Assembly: GCA_026874595.1 (NCBI GenBank)
Contig: CM049322.1
Span: forward strand, 44,948,840-45,012,839
Direction of reading: 5' to 3'
DNA: 64,000 nt
Source of the DNA: Sipunculus nudus
Lineage: Eukaryota; Annelida; Sipuncula; Golfingiida; Sipunculidae
Shown one piece after another: positions 35,401 through 46,215 of the stretch (within the stretch, counting starts at the first letter, position 1; every line of letters starts with the position of its first letter). The notes beneath the pieces are model-generated. The model did no database searches. It worked only from the letters and a program-made list of their open reading frames with translations, and had not been told where the DNA came from. The translations under genes were made by a program, and so were the position numbers.

Positions 35401-36747
35401 CTCGCGTTATTGATTTGCCCGATTAGAATCCTATTTTGAAACAGACGACAATTTTTACAGTAATACATATTTAACCTTATTAGGGAAAGTAAAAAGAAAA
35501 TATCTAACCGATTTTCTGATTATCAAATTCAACCTGCCGAAGTCCAAGCCACATTTCTGATATATGCCGATTTTCCATTTTTTGTAGTTTTTGGATAATT
35601 TCCTTGCCGTTGGGTCTCACCGCCAACTGACCTCCCCATGTTTTACATGCGGCCTTTGCTGTCCACCAATTCGACTTTGTTTCATGAACTGAGTAAGTCT
35701 CGTTTGATGTTATAATCCAATTACCATAGGGGATGCCGGGAGGACGATGTGATTTTACTGCGAAAGGTGAGTAGTCAAGGAAATCCCATTATTTTTCATC
35801 TTTATTCATGTACATACATTGAAATCTTCAAAACTCGAATTCACATGATCATGAGAGAGTAACATGTCTTAAAAGTAGCGTCGATTTATATTCGGGGGGG
35901 GGGGGGGGTTGGGGTGATGCCGGGGAGTATGTGAGGACATATTAATTTTAAATCTTCGAATTTGCAAATTTCTCTTTTTAGAGTTAGGGGGCACATAATA
36001 TTAATCTATAGACGCAATGGAAAATTGTATATAACACTTACATTCATGAAAACAAAGGTATCTTGACATCATTGTGCAGGATAAGAGTTCAATGTCATTG
36101 GAGATTGTCAGCCTGCCACACACTTTACTCGGTGCTGACTGGCTTGGTTGGTAGTTACCTGAAGTGTTACAATAAGTGTTACGATTTAATTCAGCCCCGT
36201 ATTCATTATTCATTCAACGTATTCAAATAATCTAAATATAAATAAGTTAGAACTGATGTTAAAAATCGATATTCACTCATGTTTTCCCCATCCAGCCATC
36301 TTGGTATCTTGAAATAATTAATTCCCCATGAAAGCCAAACTTTTGATATATTATGTCTTCTCATTGCATGTTCCAATCGGACAAGCTGTGATTGGTCATA
36401 TCCTCCAGGCAACGTCAACTTATATAAGTCTTCATTTCTGTTGCAAAAAGAAGCAGCAGCATTCTTGGTGAATTGACTTTCTCCAGAGGTGACAAATTCT
36501 AAAGAATCTGTAAAGCAAGTCGAGCCATATGTTTCCACATAATTAAACAGTTTATATAATGTAACAAATGTGTTGAGTTTTCTGTGCGCATGTAAGATAG
36601 ATACTTTACATCTGTCAAGCGATATTACAGAGAAACTTGAAAGGTGTAAATATACATGTGGCTAAAAGTGAACAAGCTTTAGCAAAACTCACTTGTAAAC
36701 GTTGACAAATAAGACAAAAACACGTATGTCCATTGGATGGCATTCAT
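31682..36747 (-). CDS. Gene A: two-CTLD type I transmembrane receptor, intact 11-exon model
   Basis: Predicted cell-surface C-type-lectin-like receptor of about 711 aa. Coding exons in transcript order are 36693-36747, 36277-36507, 36042-36158, 35509-35757, 35143-35280, 34343-34390, 33992-34039, 33688-33793, 33199-33476, 32893-33015 and 31682-32424. All introns start GT and end AG, and the phases chain without an internal stop (total 2,136 nt). Layout: signal peptide 1-18, CTLD1 about 19-134, CTLD2 about 135-263, stalk 264-295, transmembrane helix about 300-320, basic juxtamembrane segment to 423, linker exon to 464, tyrosine-containing tail 465-711. The start is the first ATG before a hydrophobic leader, and genes B and C place an ATG at the same site. 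Ligand and signalling partners are unknown. The model comes from reading the sequence and from agreement with gene B, with no transcript support. Confidence 0.85.
32893..33015 (-). CDS. Gene A exon 10: cytoplasmic linker exon
   Basis: A 123-nt phase 1-1 exon with acceptor cacatttag and donor GTAAAAC. It encodes a Ser/Asp/Glu-rich linker starting YCSSLCSDKVFSSS and containing NKYQE. Counterparts in B (47900-48019) and D (24343-24465) keep both splice sites. Confidence 0.72.
33199..33476 (-). CDS. Gene A exon 9: basic juxtamembrane exon
   Basis: This encodes about 93 residues rich in K and R with the block RQSANPFTNEGNLFRKAK followed by RTKRKRS. The block is shared with B and D, and in weaker form with F and G. 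Gene A is 66 nt (22 codons) shorter than B at the 5' end of this exon, an in-frame difference. Likely cytoplasmic. The basic clusters could bind membrane lipid or act as a nuclear localisation signal after cleavage; neither is shown. Confidence 0.78.
33688..33793 (-). CDS. Gene A exon 8: transmembrane segment
   Basis: This 106-nt exon encodes one hydrophobic helix (PFFISTIILALLLFVNCSCF) followed by KK. With the N-terminal signal peptide this gives type I topology. The exon has the same length in gene B. Two cysteines near the inner end could be palmitoylated, which is inference. Confidence 0.82.
33992..34390 (-). CDS. Gene A exons 6-7: duplicated 16-aa stalk exons
   Basis: Two 48-nt phase 1-1 exons (34343-34390 and 33992-34039) encode near-identical peptides, ATTHDIDQYKIPDNR and ATTNEMDQYKTLDNR. 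The surrounding intron sequence is also alike, so one exon arose by a local tandem duplication of about 350 bp. Because the exon is symmetric in phase, either can be skipped without breaking the frame. Gene B has a single 63-nt counterpart. Confidence 0.75.
35143..35757 (-). CDS. Gene A exons 4-5: second CTLD
   Basis: Exon 35509-35757 carries the first-cysteine helix (WWTAKAACKTWGGQLAV) and the MWLGLRQ core. Exon 35143-35280 carries FWDEN, EECVV, the IRWQPRHC segment and the final VICM cysteine. Cysteine spacing fits a canonical CTLD fold. The WND calcium-site position reads WQP and no EPN/QPD is present. This is the best conserved part of the family, with close counterparts in genes B and C. 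Confidence 0.82.
36042..36507 (-). CDS. Gene A exons 2-3: first CTLD
   Basis: Exon 36277-36507 encodes the N-terminal half. It starts SLEFV, has the helix-associated FCNRN, and the VWLSW segment that stands in for the usual WIG(L) core. Exon 36042-36158 encodes the C-terminal half, with VCGRL, LLSC and YLCFHE supplying the paired cysteines. No EPN or QPD sugar-specificity motif and no WND motif are visible, so calcium-dependent sugar binding is doubtful. Protein-protein recognition, as in NK-type lectin-like receptors, is an inference. Confidence 0.75.
36693..36747 (-). CDS. Gene A exon 1: start codon and signal peptide
   Basis: The ATG at 36747 opens an 18-residue leader beginning MNAIQWTYVFLSYL, hydrophobic in its middle. 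It ends in a phase-1 GTGAGT donor. Genes B and C have leaders beginning MNVIPLVCLSC and MNVIQWICFSC at the equivalent place, which fixes the start. Confidence 0.8.
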
Positions 36748-37400
36748 AATGTTTCTTCTTACGCAAATATGTCACTGGTATGTACCATTGTGAACGACTG
36801 AATAAGAAAAACTGCGATTATCATTTGCTTAAAATCATCAGCAAAGCAATTGAGTAAAAATATTACTTTGTTTTGTACTATTCTGGTATCCCCTTTTACT
36901 TTCACATAACTGCCTGTTATGATTTTATGCTGAAGCGGGCAAAACAAATATAATATGTCATATAAGTATGTTCACGTATAATTTCCGGATTAAAACCTGT
37001 GTCCCAAATCACACAGACACATCGAGTTCCATTTCGTAATTAAATTTAAGATTAGTAGAGAACATAAGAATCAGACGTAATTCCTTCCATTTCACCTTAA
37101 AATATTAAGACAACACCGTATAACCTAGGAACTGTCCTTTACTGGTTCCTGTGAGGATACTCAATGTAGTGAAAAAAAGCAGCCTGTGCACAATTATAAC
37201 GACAGAAGGTGACGCGGAAGTTTTTCTTGCACCAATGTTAGGCACTCAGTATATTATCATAAGGCTTGACTACATAAAATGAGGACATGCTCATCGGAAA
37301 AAAATAATTAGCCGATAACTGCTGCTAATCAGACAAATTATACACTGTTGGGGCAATGTCAAATAGACTTCCATCATACATATATAGCAACTATAACTAA
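36748..37400 (-). promoter_or_regulatory. Conserved upstream region of gene A (candidate promoter/5' UTR)
   Basis: This stretch aligns with the DNA upstream of B (52,010-52,750) and C (60,166-60,930). It shares gcttaagcgggcaaa-like words and, about 400 bp from the start codon, a segment reading AGGAACCAG on the coding strand. No clear TATA box is identified. Conservation may reflect recent common origin only. Confidence 0.4.
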
Positions 37401-37965
37401 TAACAATTATTTCGGCATTGGCGATTTCAAGGATATTGAGACGCTTCATTCCAGGAGTTTTAGACAGCCTTCTTGTTGCTGTATCTGGATGAACAGTTTT
37501 AAATTATTCTGATAAATTATCCTGCAAACAGTTATTTCAGAAAAAAAGCTTCTTGTATGTTGTTTAACCCTTTACTGTTTACAGGCCACTAAAGAGCACT
37601 CAAAATGGGCAACTAGAATGCCATGACATATATAGATTCTTTCAGAACAAAAATATTGCATATTATTTTAAACTTTCAATTATTTTCAATTATCTTCTGC
37701 AAACCCTCTAAGTGGGAACTGTTGAAAATTTGATAAAGATACAAAAAAAAAAGCTTGACAAGATTTTACTGTTAGTGTAATTTAAATAGTGTCATAATTT
37801 GTCGGAAATCTAAAATAAATATTAACAGGAAAGGGTTAAAAAATAATTATTTTTTCTGTTTGAAGAGAAATAAACGGTAAAGTCTTGATATTTTTCTAAA
37901 GGATGCATTTGTATAAGTAAGAACAAATTTAGGAGGACATGGCTTGGTTATTATATATACGTTTT

Positions 37966-37967
<2 letters not shown>

Positions 37968-38005
<38 letters not shown>
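37968..38005. repeat. (TA)n microsatellite
   Basis: About 19 units, between gene A and the satellite. Confidence 0.95.
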
Positions 38006-38006
<1 letters not shown>

Positions 38007-38309
38007 TTTAATTTCATTGCCGCTGGTAATTTATTATATATATTTGCCTAAAGATATTCGTCAGGATAAATTTCTTTGCATGAGGCAGTAAGTAGAAGTT
38101 TTGAGATTGACAAATAAATAAACAAGATGACCAGAGGTCACGCGCTTGCCGGAAATGGAAATAATACAGACAGATAGACAGAGAGTGCATGTAGAAACAG
38201 TCATATGAATGAGCAAAGTTGTGGGAACAGCAGAAACGAATAATGCGTTCATGTATGCATGCTGACCTTGAATAGCTGTATACCTTTCTAGTGTTAAAGG
38301 GACCAAGTT

Positions 38310-39200
38310 CAAACATTTCCATGATATCCCGTTAATCTTGTTTGACAAGAAGCAGTGAGAAGTTTTCAGATTTGTCATGTCAAGCTGGCCAAATGTTATG
38401 AAATGCCGAAAACTAGACCTGTCTAGCTGTAAAAGTCGCTGAGTTATTAGCATTTCTGTGAAATCTCGCTTTTTCTCGTTTGACGAGATACGGTGCGAGA
38501 TTAGGCCAGTCTTGTAGGTTTGTCATGTCAAACCGTCCAAATGTTATGAAATGCCAAAAACAAGACCTGTCTAGCCGTAAAAGTCGCCGACTTATATGCA
38601 TTTCTGTGAAATCTGGTTTTTCCACATTTGACAAGATATAGTGCGAGATTTGGCCAGTCTCGCAGTTTTACTATGTCAAGTGGCCAAATGATACCAAATG
38701 CCGAAAAATTAGACCTGAGTAGCTGTAAAAGTCGCCTAGTTATAAGCATTTCAATGATATCTCGTTTTTTTCTCGCTTGACGAGATATGGTGAGAGATTT
38801 GTCCTGATTTCTTTAGTGGCGTGTCAAGCTGGTCATATGTTATGAAATACCGAAAACTAGACCTGTGTAGCTGTAAAAGTCGCCGAGTTATAACGTTTCA
38901 GTGAAATCTCGTTTTTTCTCGTTTGACAACATATGGTGCGAGATTTGGCCAGTTTTGCATTTGTATCATGTCAGGCTGGCAAAATGGTACGAAATGCCGA
39001 AAACCAGACCGGTCTAGCTTTAAAAGTAGCTGAGTTATAAGCATTTCCGTGAAATCTCGCTTTTTCACGTTTGACCAGATCTAGTTCGAGATTTGGCGAG
39101 ACTTTTAGTTTTATCATATCAAGCTGCCTATAACCTACATAATGACCAAAACCAGACGTCTGTTGCTTAAAGATTGACAAAGATAGAAAATGTAGCATGA
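38310..39200 (+). repeat. Tandem satellite, period 147-149 bp, 5-6 units
   Basis: The start word aaatgttatgaaatgcc recurs at 38391, 38539, 38686, 38835 and 38982, with a fainter sixth near 39130. Units include ctagctgtaaaagtcgc and gaaatctcgttttttctcgt. Short ORFs here are repeat artefacts. Confidence 0.85.
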
Positions 39201-39239
39201 CTATTTTCAAATTATCAAGTTTTAACCCAAAACTGTGTA

Positions 39240-39590
39240 ACCATGGTAACGGCAGATTTGAGTCAGGTACCCATCATATGAAAGGCCATTGAATGACAAA
39301 TAAAACAAGCTATGGTTTAAGTGGCTACGACAATTTGTTACAAAGTTATGGAGCAAAAACTGTACTGCATATATTCCATGACCTTGACCTTCACCCTGAA
39401 GCGATGTTGACCAAAAACAATAAGGTTCCAGAACTTTGGGTTGTCAATTAATGCTGTAAGTTTCATGTCGATTGCTACAAAATTGCGGCCAGGAGAGCGC
39501 AGACAAACACACAAAAAGACAAACAGACAAATGGACATACGGAACTGACCAACATGCTTGCCGAAATCGAAGATTTCCGGCAAGCAATAA
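39240..39590 (+). repeat. Dispersed repeat tail
   Basis: The stretch (tgaccttgaccttcaccct, then runs of acaaaca/gacaaac, then aatcgaagatttccggcaag) looks like a transposon-derived region continuing from the satellite. No coding potential seen. Confidence 0.35.
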
Positions 39591-39809
39591 AGGGAATAAG
39601 ATTCTTCGCCCAGATATGAAATGTTTGTATTTAATTGGTAAATTAACATAATTACCTAAATCAGACAGTTGTTATCTTCAGCATAATTAAGAAAATTATA
39701 ATAATTTCGGGCCACGAGTTCTGAAGAAACCCAACTTGTTGTCCCCTAGTTGTCAAAGAGGGGTCGTGTTAAACAGGCATACTTCTTGATTTATTGTAAC
39801 TTTTTAACC

Positions 39810-40960
39810 ACCTTTCTAACAGATAACACAAGCAGTACTGTTGAATAATTTTTGTCGCCAGCGGATATTGTGTTTGCAAGAACAATACACTCTCTTTCGG
39901 TAGTGACAGCATACGCGCCCCAGAAGCTGTTCTCACTCATCTCTGAAAGACAAGGTACTTCCAAAGATCTGGGTGTATGATGTGTACTATGTAGTTCATA
40001 TCAATACCCTGCTACATCTAACAAAGAACAAAGAGTGAAAATATATTGTTCCCTCATTGGCCCTGGTAACAAGCCTTTTGTGAAAGAAAATGTGAGAGAA
40101 TAGATTACAAACATTTAAACAATAAGCTTCTTGTATTATTCTTAATAATACCAAACTACCGAAGACCTAGCCAAATTTCTGGAATATACTCTTTCCTACT
40201 CTTCAGTAGTTTGATCGGTTCTAGAAGGTTAGGTGTCACTGCCAACTGACCTCCCCATAGGCTACATGCGACCTTTGCTGCACACCTTTTTAACTTCGTG
40301 TTGTAAACTGAATATACCCTGTGAGATGTTTTAATCCATCTGTTACGAGGAGGAACAATGTCAGGACGACGAGATGTTACTGTTAAAAAAATGAGATATT
40401 CAAATTACATTGCTGAATTATGCGAACATATGCTAAATTATGGGAATATAGGCTGGATTCTTCTCTAAGAGTGCCCTTTTCTCTTGCAGAGTTTTCTTTG
40501 GCTGTTGGAGTCAATTTGCCAAAGACTTCACCAAATATCTAGTAATTGCTTAAATCTACTATTTAAGTAATCGAACTTTAAGTTCGACCTAGTTTCGTGA
40601 ATGGTGTATGTTTGGTTTTGTGTTATCAACCAGATATCACCAGTTTTGCCAAGAGGACGATTTGATGTCACAAAGAAAAGAAAAATTTAATGTCATACTC
40701 TCAAATTCATAAAAAAAACATATGATATAAGGGATCTATTTTTATTTTGTGCATCTGGATCGGTATAAGATGTTACAATAAACATACACATTGATTTTTT
40801 TTCATAAGACTATATCAGACTTACAGACATGTGAGCACAGGTACTATCTCTTTCTGCCACAGTATGAAAGTCAATAATGAGACATATAATACATTGCATC
40901 CTATATTTAGATACCACATGCATTATCCATGTGCCTTTAAATATGTGTATTTCAAGTGAA
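39810..40960 (-). pseudogene. Gene G: degenerate CTLD ectodomain relic
   Basis: A CTLD2 C-half relic lies at about 39,815-39,950. It keeps the acceptor and SFWG but has a deletion of 7-8 nt and a TAG near its end. A CTLD2 N-half at about 40,150-40,379 is nearly open, with CAAKVACSLWGGQLAV and IWLGLR, then TAG where paralogues have CAG. A second, worse copy of the N-half lies at about 40,500-40,675, and a CTLD1 C-half relic at about 40,830-40,900. No leader exon is recognisable. Confidence 0.65.
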
Positions 40961-41019
40961 CTAAACCTTTTATGGTATCATTCATATGGTTCTTAAAATA
41001 ATAATCTTATTCAATTAAA

Positions 41020-42900
41020 AAAAGTGATAAATTCTGCCAGAGTAATTATGCTCTTGAGGAAACGGAGTATATCTGAAATGTCACATGCAAAGAGACTTAA
41101 GAATTTTAATCTGAGCAATTATTGAACTTGTTACAAACTATGTTCAGAATATAAATACAGGGAAATGTCATTTATCGATGAGCGGGTCTCGGTGCAACAG
41201 ACCGTGAGCTATACGTATTTTAAATCAATTTTGTTATAAAGTCTGTTATCTTTTTTTGCATGAAAGTCATATCTTTAAAGAGTGCTTCTGAACATGTCGA
41301 TCATTGCTCTCAAGGATTTGTCGAGCATATTTGGATTAACTGGTTGTAACATAACAGACCTTTTCCATCATTAAACGCACTGTATCGTCTGCTGTTTTCA
41401 GGCCCTATACAGCTCACCGACTGATTTTTGTTGAATAAATCGGGATATAGCATATCACCTTAAACGATTCACATTCTCAGCTTTTATCACTTAAATTATA
41501 AAAGTAAACATATTTGTCGATATCTCGGACCGGAACACATAGTGGCAGTGGTCACCAATAAACGTCACTTGTCATAAAGTTATAGAGTTATAATGTTCTA
41601 GGAAATATATATAGTTTATGCACAAGTTAGGAATAACCCAGACGTAAGATCTTGTTTACAGTTTGTCATAAAGTTATTGAGCTATATTTTTTTAGGAAAT
41701 ATATATAGTTTATGCACAAGTTAGGAATGACCCCGGCGTAAAATGTTGTTTACTTTTTACCTAATGACCGCGACATGTATTTTCAGAGCTAGTTTGGACA
41801 ATGTGTTTGTGTCCATTTCTGTCATATTTTTTTTCTGTTGACCTCTTTCCCCGAAATATTGATAATTATTTCCTTATCCTATATGGACTGGATATACCAT
41901 ATTTATTAAAGGTTATTTATACGTTTATGTAAAAAAAAATGCATCTTTGCGAATGAAAATTTGAAGTCGTTCCATTTTTTGAGAATGAACAAAAAAGTTT
42001 CCTGAATGTGACAAGAAATAAAATTACTTAAGAAGAAAATTTTTACTTTTTTTGCTTTGGTTGATTTTAGGAAATGGGTTATATGCCATATAATGCACTT
42101 AACATTCTCATTCAAGCATAACGTTTCATGAGACATTTAAATTGTGTAAGAGCATTCTTCTTTCGTTTGCGTAGAAAATTGTCTTCGCTGGTGAATGGGT
42201 GAACGGTCTCTCTTCGTGTACGTGTCGGGTTTAGTTTTGCCTGCCGCTCTATTTCGATATCAAACTTATACTTATCTGGTGTGGTGTCGTCTGAACTGAT
42301 ATCGCCGTCATCTCTCTCGAATGCATATGTTTGTAAACTGAAGTAACATTAAACAATAGCAATGACACTTGTATGAAAACATAGACCAATTACAAAATGA
42401 CTGTATATATTTAAACGTTACATCACCGACGGAAGATGAGCTAGTTAAACAGGCGTTTAAAGTACAAACAAATACTTAATGTATCCTTATATATTCCTAA
42501 TATGATGATATGGTTGTTAAGACTATCAATTATAAGAAATCTAGATAAGCATTCCGTTGTATTTTCCCAAAGTTTTTAAAATAAATGTCAAATAATGTAT
42601 TCTACAATTACAAAGTATTATTTAAATTAAAATTATATTTCCTTTACTATGACAATTGTAAGAAATCTAAATAGGCATTCCGTGGTATTTTCCCAAAGTT
42701 TTTAAAATAAATGTCAAATAATGTATTATACAATTACAAAGTATTATTTAAATTAAAATGATATTTCCTTTACTATGACTTATACATAATACGTTTTAAT
42801 ATATTGGCTAAGAAGTATTTGTAAAGGCAATAGAACAATTACAAAATGACTGTATATATTTAAAGGTTACACCACCGTCGGGAGATGAGCTAGTTAAACA
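41020..42900 (+). repeat. Third copy of the short-tail unit flank, internally re-duplicated
   Basis: Matches 5,590-6,100 and 17,545-18,800. Internal repeats: 41,575-41,640 with 41,662-41,740; 42,530-42,655 with 42,658-42,780; 42,380-42,540 with 42,836-42,990. Confidence 0.65.
42140..42335 (-). pseudogene. Juxtamembrane exon relic of unit G
   Basis: An open stretch containing DDTTPDKYKFDIEIERQ, KLNPTRTRRET and HPFTSEDNFLRKRKK matches the unit F exon at 18522-18696. The donor position reads TTTAAATG where F has AAGTAAATG, so the GT is lost. No tail exon lies downstream, where CTLD relics are found instead. Confidence 0.6.
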
Positions 42901-43079
42901 GGCGTTTAAAGTACAAACAAATACTTAATATATCCTTGTATATTCCTAATATGATGATATGGTTGTTAAGACTATCAATTATAAGACATCTAGATAAGCA
43001 TTCAGTTGTATTTTCCCAAATTTTTAAAATAAATGTCAAATATTGTTTTGGGTACACAAAATATAGTATATAGCAAATT

Positions 43080-43370
43080 TCCATGTTTTGTTGAACGTGG
43101 TCCATAGTCTCTGACCTGCTAGTATTGTACGTTGTCTATACCTCTCACCCTGTAATCCTGTACTTGGTCTATGCTCTTGTACATGGTAGTGTTAAACACG
43201 GTCCATAAATTTTACCTGGTAGCATCTATAATCTTTACTACTTGGTTTTGTTACACATGTTCCGTAGTCTATTGTCAGTAATTTCTTTACTCGATCTATA
43301 ATCCATTATCTGGTAGTGTGCTTATTGGCCTATAGTCCATTGCCTGGTTGTATTGTAAGGGAGTAAGACA
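43080..43370 (+). repeat. Degenerate minisatellite of about 36 bp
   Basis: Units resemble acatggtctataatccatta plus cctggtagtgttg. Related arrays occur at about 43,640-43,830, 21,290-21,420, 56,450-56,600 and 56,910-57,020, always in the flanks between receptor units. Confidence 0.5.
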
Positions 43371-43889
43371 ACATTATTCATTGCCTTATGATAAGGACAT
43401 ACTAATCTTTTAGGTACCGCAAAAATATATGGATTCATTTATAATTGTTTTAACAAATTTAACATTGCATAATTATAGTTAATACCGTGATGGAATTTTT
43501 TTTAATATCTTATCTATGGAGTCATCTGAGTCCCAATATAATTATGTACAAAGAAGTTTGTCCATATCCAAATAATATTTTTTTTTTCTTATGAAAATGT
43601 TGTCAACTGTTCCCAACTGCTTTATAACATGACAATTGTCTAAATGGTCAATTGTTCATTATCTAGTATGGTTGTACATGGTCCAAGTCTGTAACATGGT
43701 AGGTTTACACAGGGTTAAGTACATGTTAGTAATGTGCATGGCCCAGTGTCTATCATGTGGTACCCTTTTACATGTTATACAGTCCATTACACCTGGTAAT
43801 GTTGCATATGATCTGTTATCCATATCATCATAGCGTTTTACACGGTCTTTTGTAACATTAGAACAGTAAGCTGGCATAATACACCCTTG

Positions 43890-44330
43890 TGTCTTGTGAC
43901 CTCTGGCCTCATTAAATATGCCTGGATTTTGCGAAATTTAATTCAAGGGGAAAACTCTTTTGGTTAATCTTATACAGTTTCTTGAAAATCTGTCAGATAT
44001 TTGCTATGTCATCACACCGCCATCAAATTATGATGTTTTCTGACCTTATTAAATATGCATGGAGTTTGCCGGGTATCAAACTTAGTCGATATATTATATT
44101 GGTTAATGACTCTGTCGAGTTTCACTAACAGCCATTACACTACTGGGTAAGTTATCGCGACGATACCACAAAGTAGCCTGGTGACCTCTTACCTCATTAA
44201 ATATTTTTTATAGATTTTGCCTATAATCAAACACGGGTGAGATAATCCATTAGTTAGAAGCTATATGGTGTATCTTGAAAATTGATCAAATCTCTGTTAA
44301 GTTAAAGCGGCGACATTAAATGTGAATGGA
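43890..44330 (+). repeat. Tandem repeat, period about 142 bp, 3 units
   Basis: The phrase tgacct-n-cattaaatatgc with a following gttaat recurs at about 43,896, 44,037 and 44,179. It is followed by an acgaacgacggatggacaga tail. Confidence 0.6.
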
Positions 44331-45201
44331 CGAACGACGGATGGACAGACACAATGTGGGGATACAATAACACATCCCGTCACATACGGGGGTATAAGAA
44401 AAATTAGTCCTTGATGGCCACAAACATCAGCCGTCATTGACTATAAAACTGTGCTATGTTGTCAGAAATAATGTGTAACCTCATACCAACTAGTGGCCCT
44501 ATTATACTTAGGTAGTCTAAATGGGATATAATTGGGATAAATATGTCACAATGTGACAGTATTTTCTCAATTAAACATCCACCATGGTAATTAAGACAAA
44601 AATATTAGTAGGTAATTTGTTGGATGTAATCCTAACCCTTCACAAAATGTTCATCAATGTTATTTCAAAATTATTTGTCTAAGTTGCCGGCAGACAAACA
44701 AAATAACCAATTGTTAAATATGATACCTTTCGACACCAAGTTGGGGTATATGTCCTGTTGCTTGCAGACAGTGCAACGTCTGCCTATATCCGTCTACGAA
44801 ACGAATGATTTGATTAGGACATATAATAGACTCGATTTATTTTGAAATTATCGTCGCAGTGAAAGACTGATGAAACTGCTGTGTATGATGAAAAATAATT
44901 TAAAAAAAACAGAGCTGTTGTTTGACTTACATGTTTGTTGCCTTTCTATGACTGAGTATTTGTAATGTATTTTATTTTTTATGTGCCTTGTTGTTTGATT
45001 ATGAGCAAGTTTACGACAATCTATATCTAAACAGGAATATTGCATTAATATGTATCTTATTACATCGCCATCACCCAAAAACACAAAGTTCTACCCACTG
45101 TACCAGGATGTATGCTCATACTATGGGGACATAAATGGATACAAATTTCCTAGTATTGCGGTTGTGTTGAAAATGTTGTTTACTCAGTAATTTGCCGGTG
45201 G

Positions 45202-45324
45202 TAAGTGGTTAAGCCGTGTTAGTCTGTAGTTGATGCGTAGGTAAAGGTAAAAAGTGACGCCTTTTAGATAGACTAACGTGTTCATTAACACACGAGCTCT
45301 TGAAGTACACAGGCTTCTTCATCA
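45202..45324 (-). mobile_element. Penelope-like element fragment with degenerate hammerhead motif
   Basis: Read on the minus strand, it holds CTGATGA, a GAAG/CTTC stem with an 8-nt loop, AAGA where a hammerhead needs GAAA, then GTTAGTCT and later AGACTAACACGGCT. This order matches short Penelope-type repeats known in other animals, whose ends carry minimal hammerhead ribozymes. GGTGG flanks both sides (45197-45201, 45325-45329). Paralogous empty sites at about 21,590-21,605 and 30,645-30,655 define the insertion. Confidence 0.65.
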
Positions 45325-45856
45325 GGTGGCAATTAAGTGGTAACATGTAGATAGATGTTATACATGTATAACATTTTCTTGTGGAACATGATTCTGTAAA
45401 GTTTAGCTCTAATTTTTCTTTCTAAATCAATTGTCATGATACAGGTAATGGTTACTTATAAACAGACAGATTTATCTTTTAGCGTAGTTTTCATGAAACT
45501 GTCATCCAACAATTGTGCAGTCCTCAAAGGCGATATAATTAACTTTTCTCTAAACCAATAATTTGAAAACCTAACTCCACACAGAAATACAAAAAAGATA
45601 AATCTGACCCTCGCCGATATAAAAAATGAATTTATTCATGAAGTACATAGATATACATACTTTTGAGAAGTTTCCTTATTTACATCAATCTGAAAGACAC
45701 GTGCATCACCGTGGTATACATTTAATATATAGTGACATTTCTCGAAGTATCTCATAAGTAATAACGCATTTAACAACCGTGATAAATACATTCAAAACAC
45801 AATGTACATGGCCAAATGAAACCCTAAATGTTCTGCGAATATCACCATGCGCATTT

Positions 45857-45866
45857 TATATATATA

Positions 45867-45921
<55 letters not shown>

Positions 45922-46145
45922 AACTTTTTACACACGACAATTATGTTTTATCGATGCGATTATTATTTACCCCATAACCATAAATCATTCAACAACCAGA
46001 AAAATATATTTTCCATATTCCAAACACAATTTAAATGGCAAAAATGAGCTACGCCAGTTTTTACATCATCAAAACGGATGTTTGCTATTAAAGACCAATG
46101 GAGAAAGACTTCACATCGGACTTATATATGTATTACACAACTTCA

Positions 46146-46211
<66 letters not shown>
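45857..46211. repeat. Two (TA)n microsatellites in the gene B 3' flank
   Basis: Tracts at 45857-45920 and 46147-46211 are separated by 225 bp of flank sequence shared with the gene A and D flanks. Confidence 0.95.

Positions 46212-46215
<4 letters not shown>

Larger units (their letters stand above)
42900..45196. other. Intergenic region between relic G and the gene B flank
   Basis: Filled by the 36-bp-type minisatellites, the 142-bp tandem repeat and flank sequence. 44,400-45,000 holds only short ORFs with no domain. Confidence 0.5.

Noticed and set aside
38014-39210. Several minus-strand ORFs of 70-130 codons
   Set aside because: They lie in the 147-149-bp satellite and repeat the same peptide words in shifting frames.
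45202-45324. Functional hammerhead ribozyme
   Set aside because: The conserved GAAA reads AAGA and the closing stem is poor, so activity is not expected; kept only as a degenerate motif.
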